Shown piece after piece: positions 50,433-59,617 of a DNA stretch of 64,000 nt. A model generated the notes under the pieces. It made no database searches. It was not told the origin of the DNA and saw only the letters and a list, made by a program, of their open reading frames with translations. Made by a program: the position numbers and the translations under genes. The stretch is taken from assembly GCF_900112775.1 (NCBI RefSeq), contig NZ_FOYZ01000010.1, forward strand, positions 124,001 through 188,000. The letters are read 5' to 3'. This stretch comes from Anaeromicropila populeti (lineage in GTDB: Bacteria > Bacillota > Clostridia > Lachnospirales > Lachnospiraceae). Within the stretch, counting starts at the first letter, position 1. Each line of letters opens with the position of its first letter.

Positions 50433-50850
50433 TGGTAATCACCTCCGGTCGGATAAGGCTATACAGGTATTCGGCCTGTCTTAGCGGATTGGGTAGCTCC
50501 TTTTCTGCTGGCCCCATAAGAAAGTCGGTAGGAACGTATTTGCTGTGAGGAGCGCTTGCTCTATCAAGTCGTCCTAACTTTCCGGCACGCTTTTCCAGTT
50601 CGATAGGAACGGCATCGAATGTGTTTTTGTCGACAATAGCTGGGTAAAAGCTATCACCCAGGTAGTGCTTGTTCAGCATCATTCGTTTTGCTGTTCCGTG
50701 GTAGGTGTCGAGACCTGCCTTCTTTGCAGCATCGCTTAGGGCTATGCCAGCTAAATAATTCTTGTAAAGCTCACGAATAGTAGCGGCAGCAGCTTCATCG
50801 ATAACTGCCTGACCGTTTTCTATTTGGTAGCCATAGGGTGTGTGACCCAT
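50419..50850 (-). CDS. Recombinase-domain-only protein B (right prophage)
   Basis: The 143-residue protein matches only the recombinase DNA-binding domain ([29 protein letters not shown]). As in the left prophage, the catalytic domain is absent. It lies between catalytic genes A and C, four bases after gene A and overlapping C, so it is translated with them. Conservation in two unrelated prophages implies that the truncated protein is functional. Confidence 0.85.
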   Translation of the reverse strand: MGHTPYGYQIENGQAVIDEAAAATIRELYKNYLAGIALSDAAKKAGLDTYHGTAKRMMLNKHYLGDSFYPAIVDKNTFDAVPIELEKRAGKLGRLDRASAPHSKYVPTDFLMGPAEKELPNPLRQAEYLYSLIRPEVITNGTK

Positions 50851-50854
50851 AAAA

Positions 50855-52411
50855 TCACATCCTTTCTCGCAGTGTTAATCCGCATTTCAGTTCAAAGCCA
50901 ACTTTTTCTCGACTGTAAACGATGATGCGGTTTGCGTATTCTGTAAATAATTCTTCTTCAAATGCCTGCAGCATGTCAGCGTGCTCGGTGAAATGCAGGA
51001 GCTTTTGAAGCTCCACAATTCTGGTAGAGGCTTGACCACTGCAGTTCTGCAGCATTTCAATTTCGGTTTTGCAGGCTTCCGTCTGCGTCATCAGCTCATT
51101 TTTCTGCTGGGTGAAAATAATCTGGTCAAGGTAGCCTTGGGCCATCAGGCGTTGCAAGGTTTGCCGTTGCTCAGTGATTTGCAGCAGCTGCCTTTCCAAT
51201 TCTCGGATGCGACGAATACCGCCGTCCTCGTTGGTATTTTTGAGCTGCTCCAGCAGTGGGGCCAGAATGGTTTTCCTGCTAAAGATGAGCTTATTCATCA
51301 TAGTGATAAAAGCATGCTCAAGGTCATCGTTCCGGATGTACAGCATGGAGCAGGCTTTCACATCAGCCAGATGGGTGTTGCAAAGCCAAGCGACGTATTT
51401 GTGACCCTTGCAAGTGTGGATGCGCCTGCGGAAGGTCGCACCGCATTCGCCGCAGATGATGTTACCTGAAAAGGCATAACGCTGCTGGTATCTGTCGCAG
51501 CCTTTTACGATTCCTTTTTCAATGCTGTGCTGTTCCAAAAGACGTGCAGCCAGTTCGAAATCCTCATGGCTAATGATGGCCTCGTGATGCTCGGCGCAGA
51601 AGTATTGGTCTTTTTCGCCATTGTTCTGATGCCGATTGAACTGTGCATCGGTGTAGGTCTTTTGGAAAATGGTATCGCCTGTGTATTTCTCATTTGCCAA
51701 AATACCTTTGATGGTACCGTGCGACCATTTGCCACCTTTTTTAGTAGGCACCTGTCGGGCATTCAAGTCTTTTGCAATATCCTGAATACCAGTTCCCGAA
51801 AGAAAAGCGGAAAAAATGTGTTTTACAACATCAGCCTGTTCCGGATTCACCTTCATTTCCTCTCCGTTCCATTCGTAGCCATAGGGCGGATAACTGATTT
51901 TGAAGGTGCCGTTTTGAAATCGCTTCTGTACGGCCCACTTGGTGTTTTCTGAGGTCGAGGTTGATTCGCCCTCAGCCATTGAGCTTAGAATTGCCAGCAT
52001 CAGTTCGCTTTCCATCGAGCCGGTATTCAGATTTTCCTTCTCGAAGAAGATAGGTACATTCACCGCAAGCAGGCGTCTGACCAGTTCCAAGCAGTCAGTT
52101 GTATTTCTGGAAAAGCGGCTTAGTGACTTCGTGATAACCATATCGATTTGATGGCTTTCGCAATCTGACATGAGTTGAAGCAGGGCCGTTCTCTTTTCCT
52201 TTTTTGTGCCGGTGATACCTTCATCGTAATAAATACCGGCAAGCTCCCAGTCTTTTCTGGAATTGATGTAATTCTCAAAATACGTTTTTTGCGTATCCAG
52301 ACTTTCAAGCTGAGCATCACTGCCAGTCGATACTCGGCAGTAGGCCGCTACACGGAGCTTTTTCTTCTCAGCAGGCGCTTTCACCTGCTGCAATTTTGTG
52401 ATTGTTTTCAA
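50855..52411 (-). CDS. Large serine recombinase A (right prophage)
   Basis: The 518-residue large serine recombinase has catalytic Ser28 in [24 protein letters not shown], the recombinase domain, a CGECGATFRR zinc ribbon and a coiled-coil ending KVGFELKCGLTLRERM. It corresponds to the left 38517 gene, including the last residues GLTLRERM versus GITLRERM. It follows the SHOCT-like gene. ATG 52411 has AAGGAGGTGAT upstream on the minus strand. Confidence 0.94.
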   Translation of the reverse strand: MKTITKLQQVKAPAEKKKLRVAAYCRVSTGSDAQLESLDTQKTYFENYINSRKDWELAGIYYDEGITGTKKEKRTALLQLMSDCESHQIDMVITKSLSRFSRNTTDCLELVRRLLAVNVPIFFEKENLNTGSMESELMLAILSSMAEGESTSTSENTKWAVQKRFQNGTFKISYPPYGYEWNGEEMKVNPEQADVVKHIFSAFLSGTGIQDIAKDLNARQVPTKKGGKWSHGTIKGILANEKYTGDTIFQKTYTDAQFNRHQNNGEKDQYFCAEHHEAIISHEDFELAARLLEQHSIEKGIVKGCDRYQQRYAFSGNIICGECGATFRRRIHTCKGHKYVAWLCNTHLADVKACSMLYIRNDDLEHAFITMMNKLIFSRKTILAPLLEQLKNTNEDGGIRRIRELERQLLQITEQRQTLQRLMAQGYLDQIIFTQQKNELMTQTEACKTEIEMLQNCSGQASTRIVELQKLLHFTEHADMLQAFEEELFTEYANRIIVYSREKVGFELKCGLTLRERM

Positions 52412-52458
52412 GCTATCACCTCCTTGTCAGTGTCACATATTACCTCTGAGTGCGCCTA

Positions 52459-52707
52459 TTATCCAGTTATATTGGGCATAATCTCGACCAGATATGGGGA
52501 GAAAGTTTTCCGATTTAGCAGCGTGATTTTGTTGTATTCTGACAAGGAAATAAGTCCAGAATCCAGCATGCTTTGAAGCAGCAGCTGAGCTTTGTGATAA
52601 CCGGCATCACGCTGCAATTGTTCTGTTGTGGGCGGTGTCGGTGATGTCAATATTGGTAATTCTTCAATAGAAATTGGTGTTAGTAATGTTTTCTGTTCGC
52701 TGTTCAT
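52459..52707 (-). CDS. SHOCT-like small protein (right prophage)
   Basis: The 82-residue protein has a Pro/Thr-rich N-terminus and a SHOCT-like C-terminus (AQLLLQSMLDSGLISLSEY) ending NRKTFSPYLVEIMP, like the left prophage gene at 38219. Its fixed place before recombinase A in both elements supports a role in recombination or its control. A hairpin that can mask its ribosome binding site (TTGGAGG) lies directly upstream. Confidence 0.75.
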   Translation of the reverse strand: MNSEQKTLLTPISIEELPILTSPTPPTTEQLQRDAGYHKAQLLLQSMLDSGLISLSEYNKITLLNRKTFSPYLVEIMPNITG

Positions 52708-52714
52708 AGTTGTC

Positions 52715-52750
52715 CTCCAATCTGAGAAATCCTCTAATTTCCCACTGGAG
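52715..52750 (-). promoter_or_regulatory. SD-pairing leader hairpin of the right SHOCT-like gene
   Basis: On the minus strand, CTCCA (52746-52750) can pair with TGGAG (52715-52719) of the Shine-Dalgarno, with GAG (52732-52734) and CTC (52724-52726) nested between them. The layout echoes the three left-prophage leaders, including GTGG...ATTAG spacing, though the AATCCTCAAC box is absent. Confidence 0.4.
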
Positions 52751-52773
52751 ACAAAACAGCAATTTGAGCGGAT

Positions 52774-52810
52774 AAAAAGAAAAAGGCCTGCAGGATTTCT
52801 CCCACAGGCC
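52774..52810 (-). terminator. Terminator after right amidase gene
   Basis: On the minus strand, GGCCTGTGGGA pairs with TCCTGCAGGCC (52785-52810, loop GAAA), followed by TTTTTCTTTTT. It ends the right lysis operon 17 bases after the amidase stop. Confidence 0.85.
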
Positions 52811-52826
52811 GAAAGATATAGCAGTA

Positions 52827-53771
52827 TTAAATTCGTGTTGCAAAGTCGAGCGAAATCCAGCCATCACGTCCGTCAGCGTAAGATTTCAGAAGGCCCCATT
52901 GAGAGGCTCCCTGACCGCTGGCTTCCTCCACGATGGTGAAGCAGCCCTTGCCGGTGTACTTTCCGACAGTGCCATAGTTAGTGCCAGGCCCTTTACGGAT
53001 GTTCAAATCCTCAATGGTGACATTGACCAGATAAGGCGAAAAGCCTGTAGCGGCAGCGCTGCCATAGATGACCTTGCCATTTTCATCAAAAACAGCATAG
53101 CCAGGATTGGCATCAACCTTTGCTTTGGCATTGGCCAGCACCTTGTAAGCGCCAAGCTGGCTCTTGCTGTCGGCCCAGGTTTTACGAACACGATACCATA
53201 CCGTTTTGTCGGTAGTCGGCTCCTGTTGCGTGCTGCCAAGCGCAGCAGTAACCTTTGCCGCCAAATCGCCAAGACAGCTATAGAGCCAGTCGCCCGGACA
53301 GCTCTTATTGGCAAACCAGCGATGAACTGTAATGACCATTTCATCCGACTTTGGAGCATAGTTCAGGGACTTGCCCTTATCGGCAAACCACAACAGCTTG
53401 CTCTTACCGTTACGCTGGCAGATGTCAGTGCAGATCTTGATGAGGGTGGCATAAACAGCGCTGTTCATCGCATAAGGCTCGGTCTTATCACTGGCGCACT
53501 CGATGGTGATGGCACGCTGGTCATTGGCATTGCTGGAGGTGCACCAGGAGCGATTCTTCTCCTCGACACAGAGGGAAACACGCCCATCCGTGCCGATGCC
53601 GTAATTGCAGCTGGCATCACGGCCTGCCGGGAAGCAGGCACAGATGGTTTCTGCGGAAAGCTGACCGACTACGCAGTGAGGCGTGATGCGGTCGATTGCA
53701 TGTGTTCTTTGCCCAGAATGGTTTGGGCTAAGGCCGGTGTAAACCACCAGCGGACTGTTTGTGTAAGCCAT
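52827..53771 (-). CDS. N-acetylmuramoyl-L-alanine amidase with SH3 domain (endolysin)
   Basis: The 314-residue endolysin has an N-terminal Amidase_2/PGRP-like domain (residues 1-165: RITPHCVVGQ, CNYGIGTDG, VHRWFANKSCPGDWL), then a linker, and a C-terminal bacterial SH3 domain (IEDLNIRKGPGTNYGTVG ... DGWISLDF) that binds the cell wall. ATG 53771 is chosen because AAGGAGG lies just upstream. It is unrelated in sequence to the left prophage amidase, so the lysis genes were exchanged independently. Confidence 0.9.
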   Translation of the reverse strand: MAYTNSPLVVYTGLSPNHSGQRTHAIDRITPHCVVGQLSAETICACFPAGRDASCNYGIGTDGRVSLCVEEKNRSWCTSSNANDQRAITIECASDKTEPYAMNSAVYATLIKICTDICQRNGKSKLLWFADKGKSLNYAPKSDEMVITVHRWFANKSCPGDWLYSCLGDLAAKVTAALGSTQQEPTTDKTVWYRVRKTWADSKSQLGAYKVLANAKAKVDANPGYAVFDENGKVIYGSAAATGFSPYLVNVTIEDLNIRKGPGTNYGTVGKYTGKGCFTIVEEASGQGASQWGLLKSYADGRDGWISLDFATRI

Positions 53772-53772
53772 A

Positions 53773-54186
53773 TTATTTGTCCTCCTTCTCGCTGCGGTCA
53801 TGGAGCTGCTGCAGCACTGATTTTAGTTTTTCAGGATAAGGCAGGCCTAGATGACCGGCATTTTCCAGAAGGGATACACCTTCGTTGGAGATGTAGAAAA
53901 AGATGATGGCGGTGCGGAGTACGCTGCCGGTACCAATGACCTGAACATCTAAGATGTTGGCAATGCCGACCAGAATAAAAATCAGCACCTTGCGGCAGAT
54001 ACCTTTGAAGCCGACCTCGCTGGAGAGCGTTTTGTCCGCAATGGCACACATCACACCGGTGATGTAATCCGCCACCACGAAGGCGACCAGCGCATAGAGC
54101 AGACCGTCACAGCCGCCAAGGAAGTAGCCCAGCCAGCCGCCAATGGCAGCAAAGGCAAATTGAATCGTGTTCCAGAATTTTTTCAT
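53773..54186 (-). CDS. Phage holin (right prophage)
   Basis: The 137-residue membrane protein has hydrophobic segments (FAFAAIGGWLGYFLGG, LYALVAFVVADYITGVMC, VLIFILVGIANILDV) and the DYITGV motif, homologous to the left holin at 35472. It forms the pore for the downstream amidase. ATG 54186 has GCGAGGAA upstream. It lies between a tail gene and the amidase. Confidence 0.9.
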   Translation of the reverse strand: MKKFWNTIQFAFAAIGGWLGYFLGGCDGLLYALVAFVVADYITGVMCAIADKTLSSEVGFKGICRKVLIFILVGIANILDVQVIGTGSVLRTAIIFFYISNEGVSLLENAGHLGLPYPEKLKSVLQQLHDRSEKEDK

Positions 54187-54220
54187 AGTGAGTTCCTCGC
54201 TTTCTTTGATTTTGGGTATG

Positions 54221-54251
54221 AAAAAAGCGGCTGCCCATAACGGACAGTCGC
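54221..54251 (-). terminator. Terminator between tail gene and holin (right prophage)
   Basis: On the minus strand, GCGACTGTCC pairs with GGGCAGCCGC (54227-54251), one mismatch, followed by TTTTTT. It separates tail and lysis transcription. Confidence 0.7.
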
Positions 54252-54266
54252 CTGATTCCAAAAGGA

Positions 54267-55661
54267 TTATTGTTCTTGAATGATATAGGTGACCTTCATG
54301 GTCTTGTCGGCAGTCTTAGTGACAGGCTCCGACAGATTGTTGATGGTGGCCAGATAATTTGCCAGCATCATAAAGTCGCTGGTAGACCAGTTACCATAGC
54401 TGCAGAAATAGTTGAGTGGCTCATTCAGCATTGGCGTATAGCAAATCTGGTTACTACCGCTAAAGATGCGATTACTTTCCGGCTTCACAGCTTCATTTGT
54501 GGCAGAGTTTACGATGTACAGCTCATTGTAGGCGTTTTCGTAATAGATTCTCCCGTTGTAGGCCAGCTGCGGAGTACCATTGACGGAGGTCATGCCGGAG
54601 TATCTGATTTTTGTTACATTGGCTGCATTTCCAATCTCAAACTTATAAATATCATAAGGGCTGTTATAAGTTCGCAGATACACAAAGCCTTCATGCGCAA
54701 AAGCAAAGCGCATTCCGTTGGTATTCAGATTCACATCCGTGGTATTGACCATCGTGAATTGCTGAATGCGGAAGTTCTCAATGCTGATTTTTGTAATGAG
54801 AAAGGTGTCATTCGGCTTCAGGTAGTAGCTGGCAGAAGAAAAGATATACAAGCACTTATTCGCATGGTCGAAATTGTAAGCAAAATAGCTTGTAGCCATT
54901 GCGGTTGCAAGCTCGTCCAAGGCGGTATCCTCTACAAGAGCCTTTTGTGAGTAGGGATTTTCCAACACAGAAACGCTCTGCAGGTATGCTCTGCGCTGAA
55001 GGATGTGAATGGTGTTTGCATTATCGATGCGGAAGTAATAGGCCACATCTGCCTCACGGTCAATGACGAAAAGCATCTCTGTTTTTTCCAGTGTTAGACC
55101 GGAGTATTTATCGCCGGTGACGGCTCCTGTATAGCCGGTATAAACATATTGCAGATTTGCGTCTGAAATCTGAATGCCCAGAGGATAATTGCTTGTAAAT
55201 ACGGCATCGTTGCTCCCGTAGGAAGTGAAGCCGCCATGAAGATGTGTGAGGCAGACGCAGGCGATTGTTCCGTTTGCCTGCGAGGTCGCAAAATCGTAGA
55301 CATATTTCATGTAGCGATTTGTCAGATTCAGCGCGCTCTCGGTTTGATTGAAGCCGCCACGACTTGTTCCGGTTGTGTTATTCTGTACGCCATACGCTCC
55401 GCAGCCTATCAGCTGGGCCTCTGCCGGAGGGTAGATGTTATTGGCGTTTTCTTCAATGTTATGGTCGAATAGCAGAATGCCACCCAGCAGCTTCTGGTAA
55501 TAGGGTGCATAGCTGCTCATGAATTTGCCGGGAGATTTGTTCAGGCCCAGAGGACGGAAAACCTCCGTCAGTGCGTTGGTAATCATATTGTGTTCAACCA
55601 CAGTTTTCTTTTCTCCCGTGTGGACATCTGTGAGTTCAATTTTCATAGTACCTTTCAGCAT
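54267..55661 (-). CDS. Tail/receptor-binding protein of unknown fold
   Basis: The 464-residue protein has no recognised domain. It is beta-rich throughout with evenly spaced short strands, consistent with a beta-propeller or beta-helix-like structure (GTIACVCLTHLHGGF, VDREADVAYYFR-like VIDREADVAYYFRID). It sits directly after the 508-residue tail protein and is probably a distal tail fiber or receptor-binding protein. ATG 55661 follows AGGAGG. Confidence 0.7.
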   Translation of the reverse strand: MLKGTMKIELTDVHTGEKKTVVEHNMITNALTEVFRPLGLNKSPGKFMSSYAPYYQKLLGGILLFDHNIEENANNIYPPAEAQLIGCGAYGVQNNTTGTSRGGFNQTESALNLTNRYMKYVYDFATSQANGTIACVCLTHLHGGFTSYGSNDAVFTSNYPLGIQISDANLQYVYTGYTGAVTGDKYSGLTLEKTEMLFVIDREADVAYYFRIDNANTIHILQRRAYLQSVSVLENPYSQKALVEDTALDELATAMATSYFAYNFDHANKCLYIFSSASYYLKPNDTFLITKISIENFRIQQFTMVNTTDVNLNTNGMRFAFAHEGFVYLRTYNSPYDIYKFEIGNAANVTKIRYSGMTSVNGTPQLAYNGRIYYENAYNELYIVNSATNEAVKPESNRIFSGSNQICYTPMLNEPLNYFCSYGNWSTSDFMMLANYLATINNLSEPVTKTADKTMKVTYIIQEQ

Positions 55662-55675
55662 AGTAAGCGCCTCCT

Positions 55676-57202
55676 TTAATTGATATAGGTGATTTTGAAA
55701 CGGGAGATTGTGGCATTGTCGTGTAATACAAAATGCAGGATGAGAATCTTCGTTTCATTCAAACTGTTATAAAGCTCGTCCGGGTCTGTGTTAAGCCACT
55801 CCGAAAGAGGAATCTCTTCGGAGAAGGTTTCTCCATTATCCAGTGATTGACACAGCCCCACATCACCAGAGAACTGCGCAGTCATGAGCTTGATTCCAAG
55901 AATGGAAATGTGGCTCATATCGACGACAGAAGAAATGATGCTGGGATACGGGTAGGCTTTTATTGTTGCCTTGAGTAAAGTATCCTCACCGCCTGCCTTC
56001 CATAGAAATATGTGTGGGTTAGACAGCGGAGTTAGCAATTCCGGTGCAGGTATTTCTTCGCAGCCATACTTTAGGAACATTGCGGCTGTAAGAGCCTGAA
56101 TGGGTACCTCCTGCAGCTCGTTTTCCGTGACAGTATAAAAGGCACCAGCTTGCTGCAACAGGTAGCCGAAGGAAAAGGCTCCGGTGTTTTCATACATTGC
56201 ATAAATGATGTTCCAAGTGCGACCGCCCTCATCCTGATGATAGAAGCTGACCTGCGTTCCTCCACCAGCTCCTGTGCTGTCAATCAGATTCAAAGGAGTG
56301 GTCATATTATTGCAGACCAGTTCCGAAGTTCCAGTGTTGCTGGAGGTTGGGGTCTGGATTACATTCAGGAACATGTCGTTGTTGCCAAGCAGGAACAGTT
56401 CAAGAATAATTCGGTTTTCTTCCACCCGATTGCTATATACGGTGTAGCCCTCAAAGCGTAGTTTCAAAAATTCCAGCCCATTGCTGCAGGTGCCAAGTTG
56501 ACGATAAATGGCCGTAGAACAGGCATCCCGGCGCATGACTTTTAGCTGTTCAGCATTTGCACCAAAGCCAAACCATAGATTGCTGGAAATATAAAGTGCT
56601 GCAGCAGCGATGCCATTAAACATGAAACCATCAAGGGCCGTGGTGGTAAAGGTGCCGTCATCGTTGTAAGAGGAGCTTATGACATTCATAGCTTCACTGG
56701 TATTGAGGAAGGGCGTCAGCACTGTTTTTTCTTCTCCGATTTCCGCAATAATCCGGAGCGAGGTGAGCCCGACGTATTTTACTCCGGCGCTGGCATCAGA
56801 GGTCAGATTAAGTATCAGGCGGTCACAGGCAAAGGGCTGCTCCGGCTCCAATGCACATTTGCCTTTAGAGGTGGCTGGAAATTCACCAGAGAGCAGCACT
56901 TCTGTCATTTCTTCGTCAGCGTAGACCTCGACCGCCTTTGTGATATGAATGCTTCCTGTGGGTTTGTTGACCAGCTCAATACGATAGATTTTTAGTGGCT
57001 TATCAAACACCCATTCAAATTGGGCATTGGTAACAGCGTCACGGCTTTTCCAATGAGTATCTTCGTTCCCATCCAAAGCATGATAAGCTGCATAATTTCC
57101 AGCATTGACGGAGGTGGCGGATACAGTTCCCCAGGTGTTGTCAGAGTCGAAGATGGGCTGTGCCCACCTTGACCAGTTGTACTTGCTTTCATCGATTAAC
57201 AC
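55676..57202 (-). CDS. Tail protein with N-terminal discoidin-like (F5/8 type C) domain
   Basis: The 508-residue protein begins with a discoidin/F5/8-type-C-like region (residues 15-155: YAAYHALDGNEDTHWKS, EWVFDKPLKIYRIEL), a carbohydrate-binding fold used by phage tails. The rest is beta-rich and unassigned, with an AAALYISSNLWFGFG segment near 200. It probably contacts host surface sugars. The start overlaps the Tal-like gene end by 7 bases. Confidence 0.75.
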   Translation of the reverse strand: MLIDESKYNWSRWAQPIFDSDNTWGTVSATSVNAGNYAAYHALDGNEDTHWKSRDAVTNAQFEWVFDKPLKIYRIELVNKPTGSIHITKAVEVYADEEMTEVLLSGEFPATSKGKCALEPEQPFACDRLILNLTSDASAGVKYVGLTSLRIIAEIGEEKTVLTPFLNTSEAMNVISSSYNDDGTFTTTALDGFMFNGIAAAALYISSNLWFGFGANAEQLKVMRRDACSTAIYRQLGTCSNGLEFLKLRFEGYTVYSNRVEENRIILELFLLGNNDMFLNVIQTPTSSNTGTSELVCNNMTTPLNLIDSTGAGGGTQVSFYHQDEGGRTWNIIYAMYENTGAFSFGYLLQQAGAFYTVTENELQEVPIQALTAAMFLKYGCEEIPAPELLTPLSNPHIFLWKAGGEDTLLKATIKAYPYPSIISSVVDMSHISILGIKLMTAQFSGDVGLCQSLDNGETFSEEIPLSEWLNTDPDELYNSLNETKILILHFVLHDNATISRFKITYIN

Positions 57203-59238
57203 AGCTTCACCTCCAAGTTCTCGACCCGTTCATAAGGGTCAGTGTTGATTGCCAGATGCTGCAACTGACCAGCATTGATTTCTTCGGCGGTAGAAACAGC
57301 CGTATAGTCGCTGATAAGACAGAAGGCATCTGCATCGTTCAATTCAATAATCGTCTGGTCGTATTCGCCAGGGAATTTAGCATCCATCGTAAAGGTCTGG
57401 ATGACCTCAATAACGCTGATGCGCTCGTTCAAGCGGGCATAGCCAAACTGCATGCCTGCGAAGGCAATACGAGAAATGCGCTGCTGGATACCAGTGTCTG
57501 CTTTTGCCGGAAAGGTCGCCATAACACTATCACGCAGTTCACGGAAGCCAAAGTCTGTATGAACAAAGGGAATGCGCTCGAAGGACTCTGTAATGCTAAT
57601 GCGGCCATTCCAGTCACCGATACCAGCAACAAGCCCTTGACCAGTAATCGTGGCACGGATTTGTGATTCTCCAATATCGCAGCTGCCACCAGAAACCTTC
57701 AGGAAAACAGATAGAGTATTCTCGCAGTTTTCAATGACCTGTGAAATTGGATAGAACAGAGTGACGATGTGCTTTCCATCAATGCAGGTCTTGGTCGGAT
57801 AGAAGGTCTCCACCTCATCTCCGTTCATTTTGTAAATGATGGTCAGTTCAGGCTCACCTTTATCAGTAAAAGAGTATTTCACAGGCTTTGTAACCTGTTC
57901 GGTAGTAGCGGTGCCTGCTTCATCGGTGGATTCTTCCTCATAGGTGGCGGTGCCAGATATAGATTTTTTGATTTCATCTGCATTGATTTCCAGCAGGATT
58001 TCAGCCAGAAACATAGCCGAGGTCGTTTCCTTGGAAGTAAAGGTTATCGCCAAAACTTCTGTGGGAGAGGAGCCGATGTGGAAGGGCGATACATTGACGA
58101 AGTTGTAAACGACAATTTTATCGGATTCTATTTGATTCAAAAGCCCGGTGATGTTCTTATCGTTTTTACTTTTGGCAGCTGCCAGCTTCGGATTTTTACC
58201 GACGCATTTTAGGGTGTGCTTGCCATTGATTTTATATTGTAGGCTGGTGATGCAGGAGATTTTGGTGGCATCTGCATGACCACCAGAGAAAGTCAAAATG
58301 TCGCCGGGGTCAAAGGCCGGATTGCCGATGGTACTGGAATCGAAAGGCACATAGTTGACCACAGCGATGCAGTTCAGGATGTTGCGGATGATACGCTCAC
58401 GGGTCGTTTTCAAGCCGAATTGAAGCAGCGGATTGGTACCAAGATTCATGGTTAGCCCATCGTCAACCTCAAGTGCATAATATTCTGCCTCCTCCGTCAT
58501 AAGGTTGGTGGAGGAAACAGCAGTATAACGAGTAACAAAATCCGAATACGAGCTGGAAAAACGCTGCGTATTTGGAATATCCGCCACAGAGGAAGTCCCG
58601 TATTGTATCAGCTCCAGCTTGCCTTCTCGATTTATCAGGCAGAAACAGCCCAAGACCTGCGCAACATAATATAGCAAGTCACGGTAAGTGGTCATATCAT
58701 TATCGGAATAGATGCCTAGGGTTTCTTTTCCGTTTGGAAGTGCATCAATTTCTGCTTTGGTTTGGGCCAGCTCCACCTTGCATTCGGTGCTGGCAGCATG
58801 CAAAAAGTTGTAAGCCGTGCCGCTGGAGGAGTTCAAGTTCAGGTCTTTTTCAAACCGGAGCATGTAATCGTAGGCCGTCAGCTCTAAGCAATGGATGGTA
58901 CGATTGGCTTCACTGACCTCGAATATCCCCATCGGGATGGTTTCCTCGGAGCCGTCCGGGAGTACCAAGTGGAAGAACAGCTTCACCTCTGCCTCATCCA
59001 GCGTGTAGCGGTCGATGTCGGAGAGAAGCGTGATGCCCAGCTCTGAGGCGTAGACTGTTCCAAGCTCAATTTCGGTACTTCCGCAGCACTGTCTTGTGAT
59101 ATAGCCGGAGCCTTTCACGATGTCCTGATTTGTAAAATTGTAGGTCAGGTGATTTTTGGTGGTGATGCTGCCCGTCCAATAGAAATTTCTTGAATTGCTT
59201 TCAATGGTGGCCATAAAGGCCTCAGAAACTGGATACAC
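57196..59238 (-). CDS. Tail-tip hub/tail endopeptidase-like protein
   Basis: The 680-residue protein matches Tal-like tail-tip proteins: N-terminal gp27-like hub region (YWTGSITTKNHLTYNFTNQD, LFFHLVLPDGS, MRFEKDLNLN), then a discontinuous domain to about 380 and a long C-terminal region with an acidic linker. It forms the tail tip needle or hub. It lies between the short distal tail protein and the discoidin-like protein. GAGGTGAG precedes the start on the minus strand. Confidence 0.8.
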   Translation of the reverse strand: MYPVSEAFMATIESNSRNFYWTGSITTKNHLTYNFTNQDIVKGSGYITRQCCGSTEIELGTVYASELGITLLSDIDRYTLDEAEVKLFFHLVLPDGSEETIPMGIFEVSEANRTIHCLELTAYDYMLRFEKDLNLNSSSGTAYNFLHAASTECKVELAQTKAEIDALPNGKETLGIYSDNDMTTYRDLLYYVAQVLGCFCLINREGKLELIQYGTSSVADIPNTQRFSSSYSDFVTRYTAVSSTNLMTEEAEYYALEVDDGLTMNLGTNPLLQFGLKTTRERIIRNILNCIAVVNYVPFDSSTIGNPAFDPGDILTFSGGHADATKISCITSLQYKINGKHTLKCVGKNPKLAAAKSKNDKNITGLLNQIESDKIVVYNFVNVSPFHIGSSPTEVLAITFTSKETTSAMFLAEILLEINADEIKKSISGTATYEEESTDEAGTATTEQVTKPVKYSFTDKGEPELTIIYKMNGDEVETFYPTKTCIDGKHIVTLFYPISQVIENCENTLSVFLKVSGGSCDIGESQIRATITGQGLVAGIGDWNGRISITESFERIPFVHTDFGFRELRDSVMATFPAKADTGIQQRISRIAFAGMQFGYARLNERISVIEVIQTFTMDAKFPGEYDQTIIELNDADAFCLISDYTAVSTAEEINAGQLQHLAINTDPYERVENLEVKLC

Positions 59239-59251
59239 GCATTCTCACCTC

Positions 59252-59614
59252 CTACAGTTCTTTTAGTGTAAAGGACACCGTCCACAAGCCTTTGTACGAG
59301 GTATCCTTTTCCAGCTTGGCTTTGAAGCCATCAATATACATTTCGGTTTCTTTTAATTCCAGGTCGCCGGTATCAAAATAGCGCACAGGGATTTTTGCCA
59401 GCTTGGAGTAAGCTGTCAGCTTCTTCAGCCAGATTTTTGTGACGGAAAAAGAGACGGAGATGTTCACGATACCGGTGCGTATGACATCACGCTGCGTCGT
59501 GCCAGCCTCCGTCTCTCCGCTTGAATCAGCCTCGATAGAAGAAAGGCTGATATCATAGGAATCCGGCAGAGGCAGCTTGTCTTTTTCAAAGACCAGATAT
59601 TGAATATATGCCAT
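59252..59614 (-). CDS. Short distal tail protein
   Basis: The 120-residue beta-rich protein (LVFEKDKLPLPDSYDISLSS start, GLWTVSFTLKEL end) is the short type of distal tail protein found between tape measure and Tal genes in many Clostridia phages. It probably forms the ring at the tail tip. The order and size support the call more than the sequence. Confidence 0.7.
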   Translation of the reverse strand: MAYIQYLVFEKDKLPLPDSYDISLSSIEADSSGETEAGTTQRDVIRTGIVNISVSFSVTKIWLKKLTAYSKLAKIPVRYFDTGDLELKETEMYIDGFKAKLEKDTSYKGLWTVSFTLKEL

Positions 59615-59617
59615 TGT

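Noticed and set aside
52899-53906. + strand frame of 335 residues opposite the right amidase and holin genes
   Set aside because: Antisense to two recognised genes, spans both, no start signal; it arises from GC-rich codon use.
54270-54950. + strand frame of 226 residues opposite the right tail protein
   Set aside because: No domain, no RBS, fully antisense to a better supported gene.
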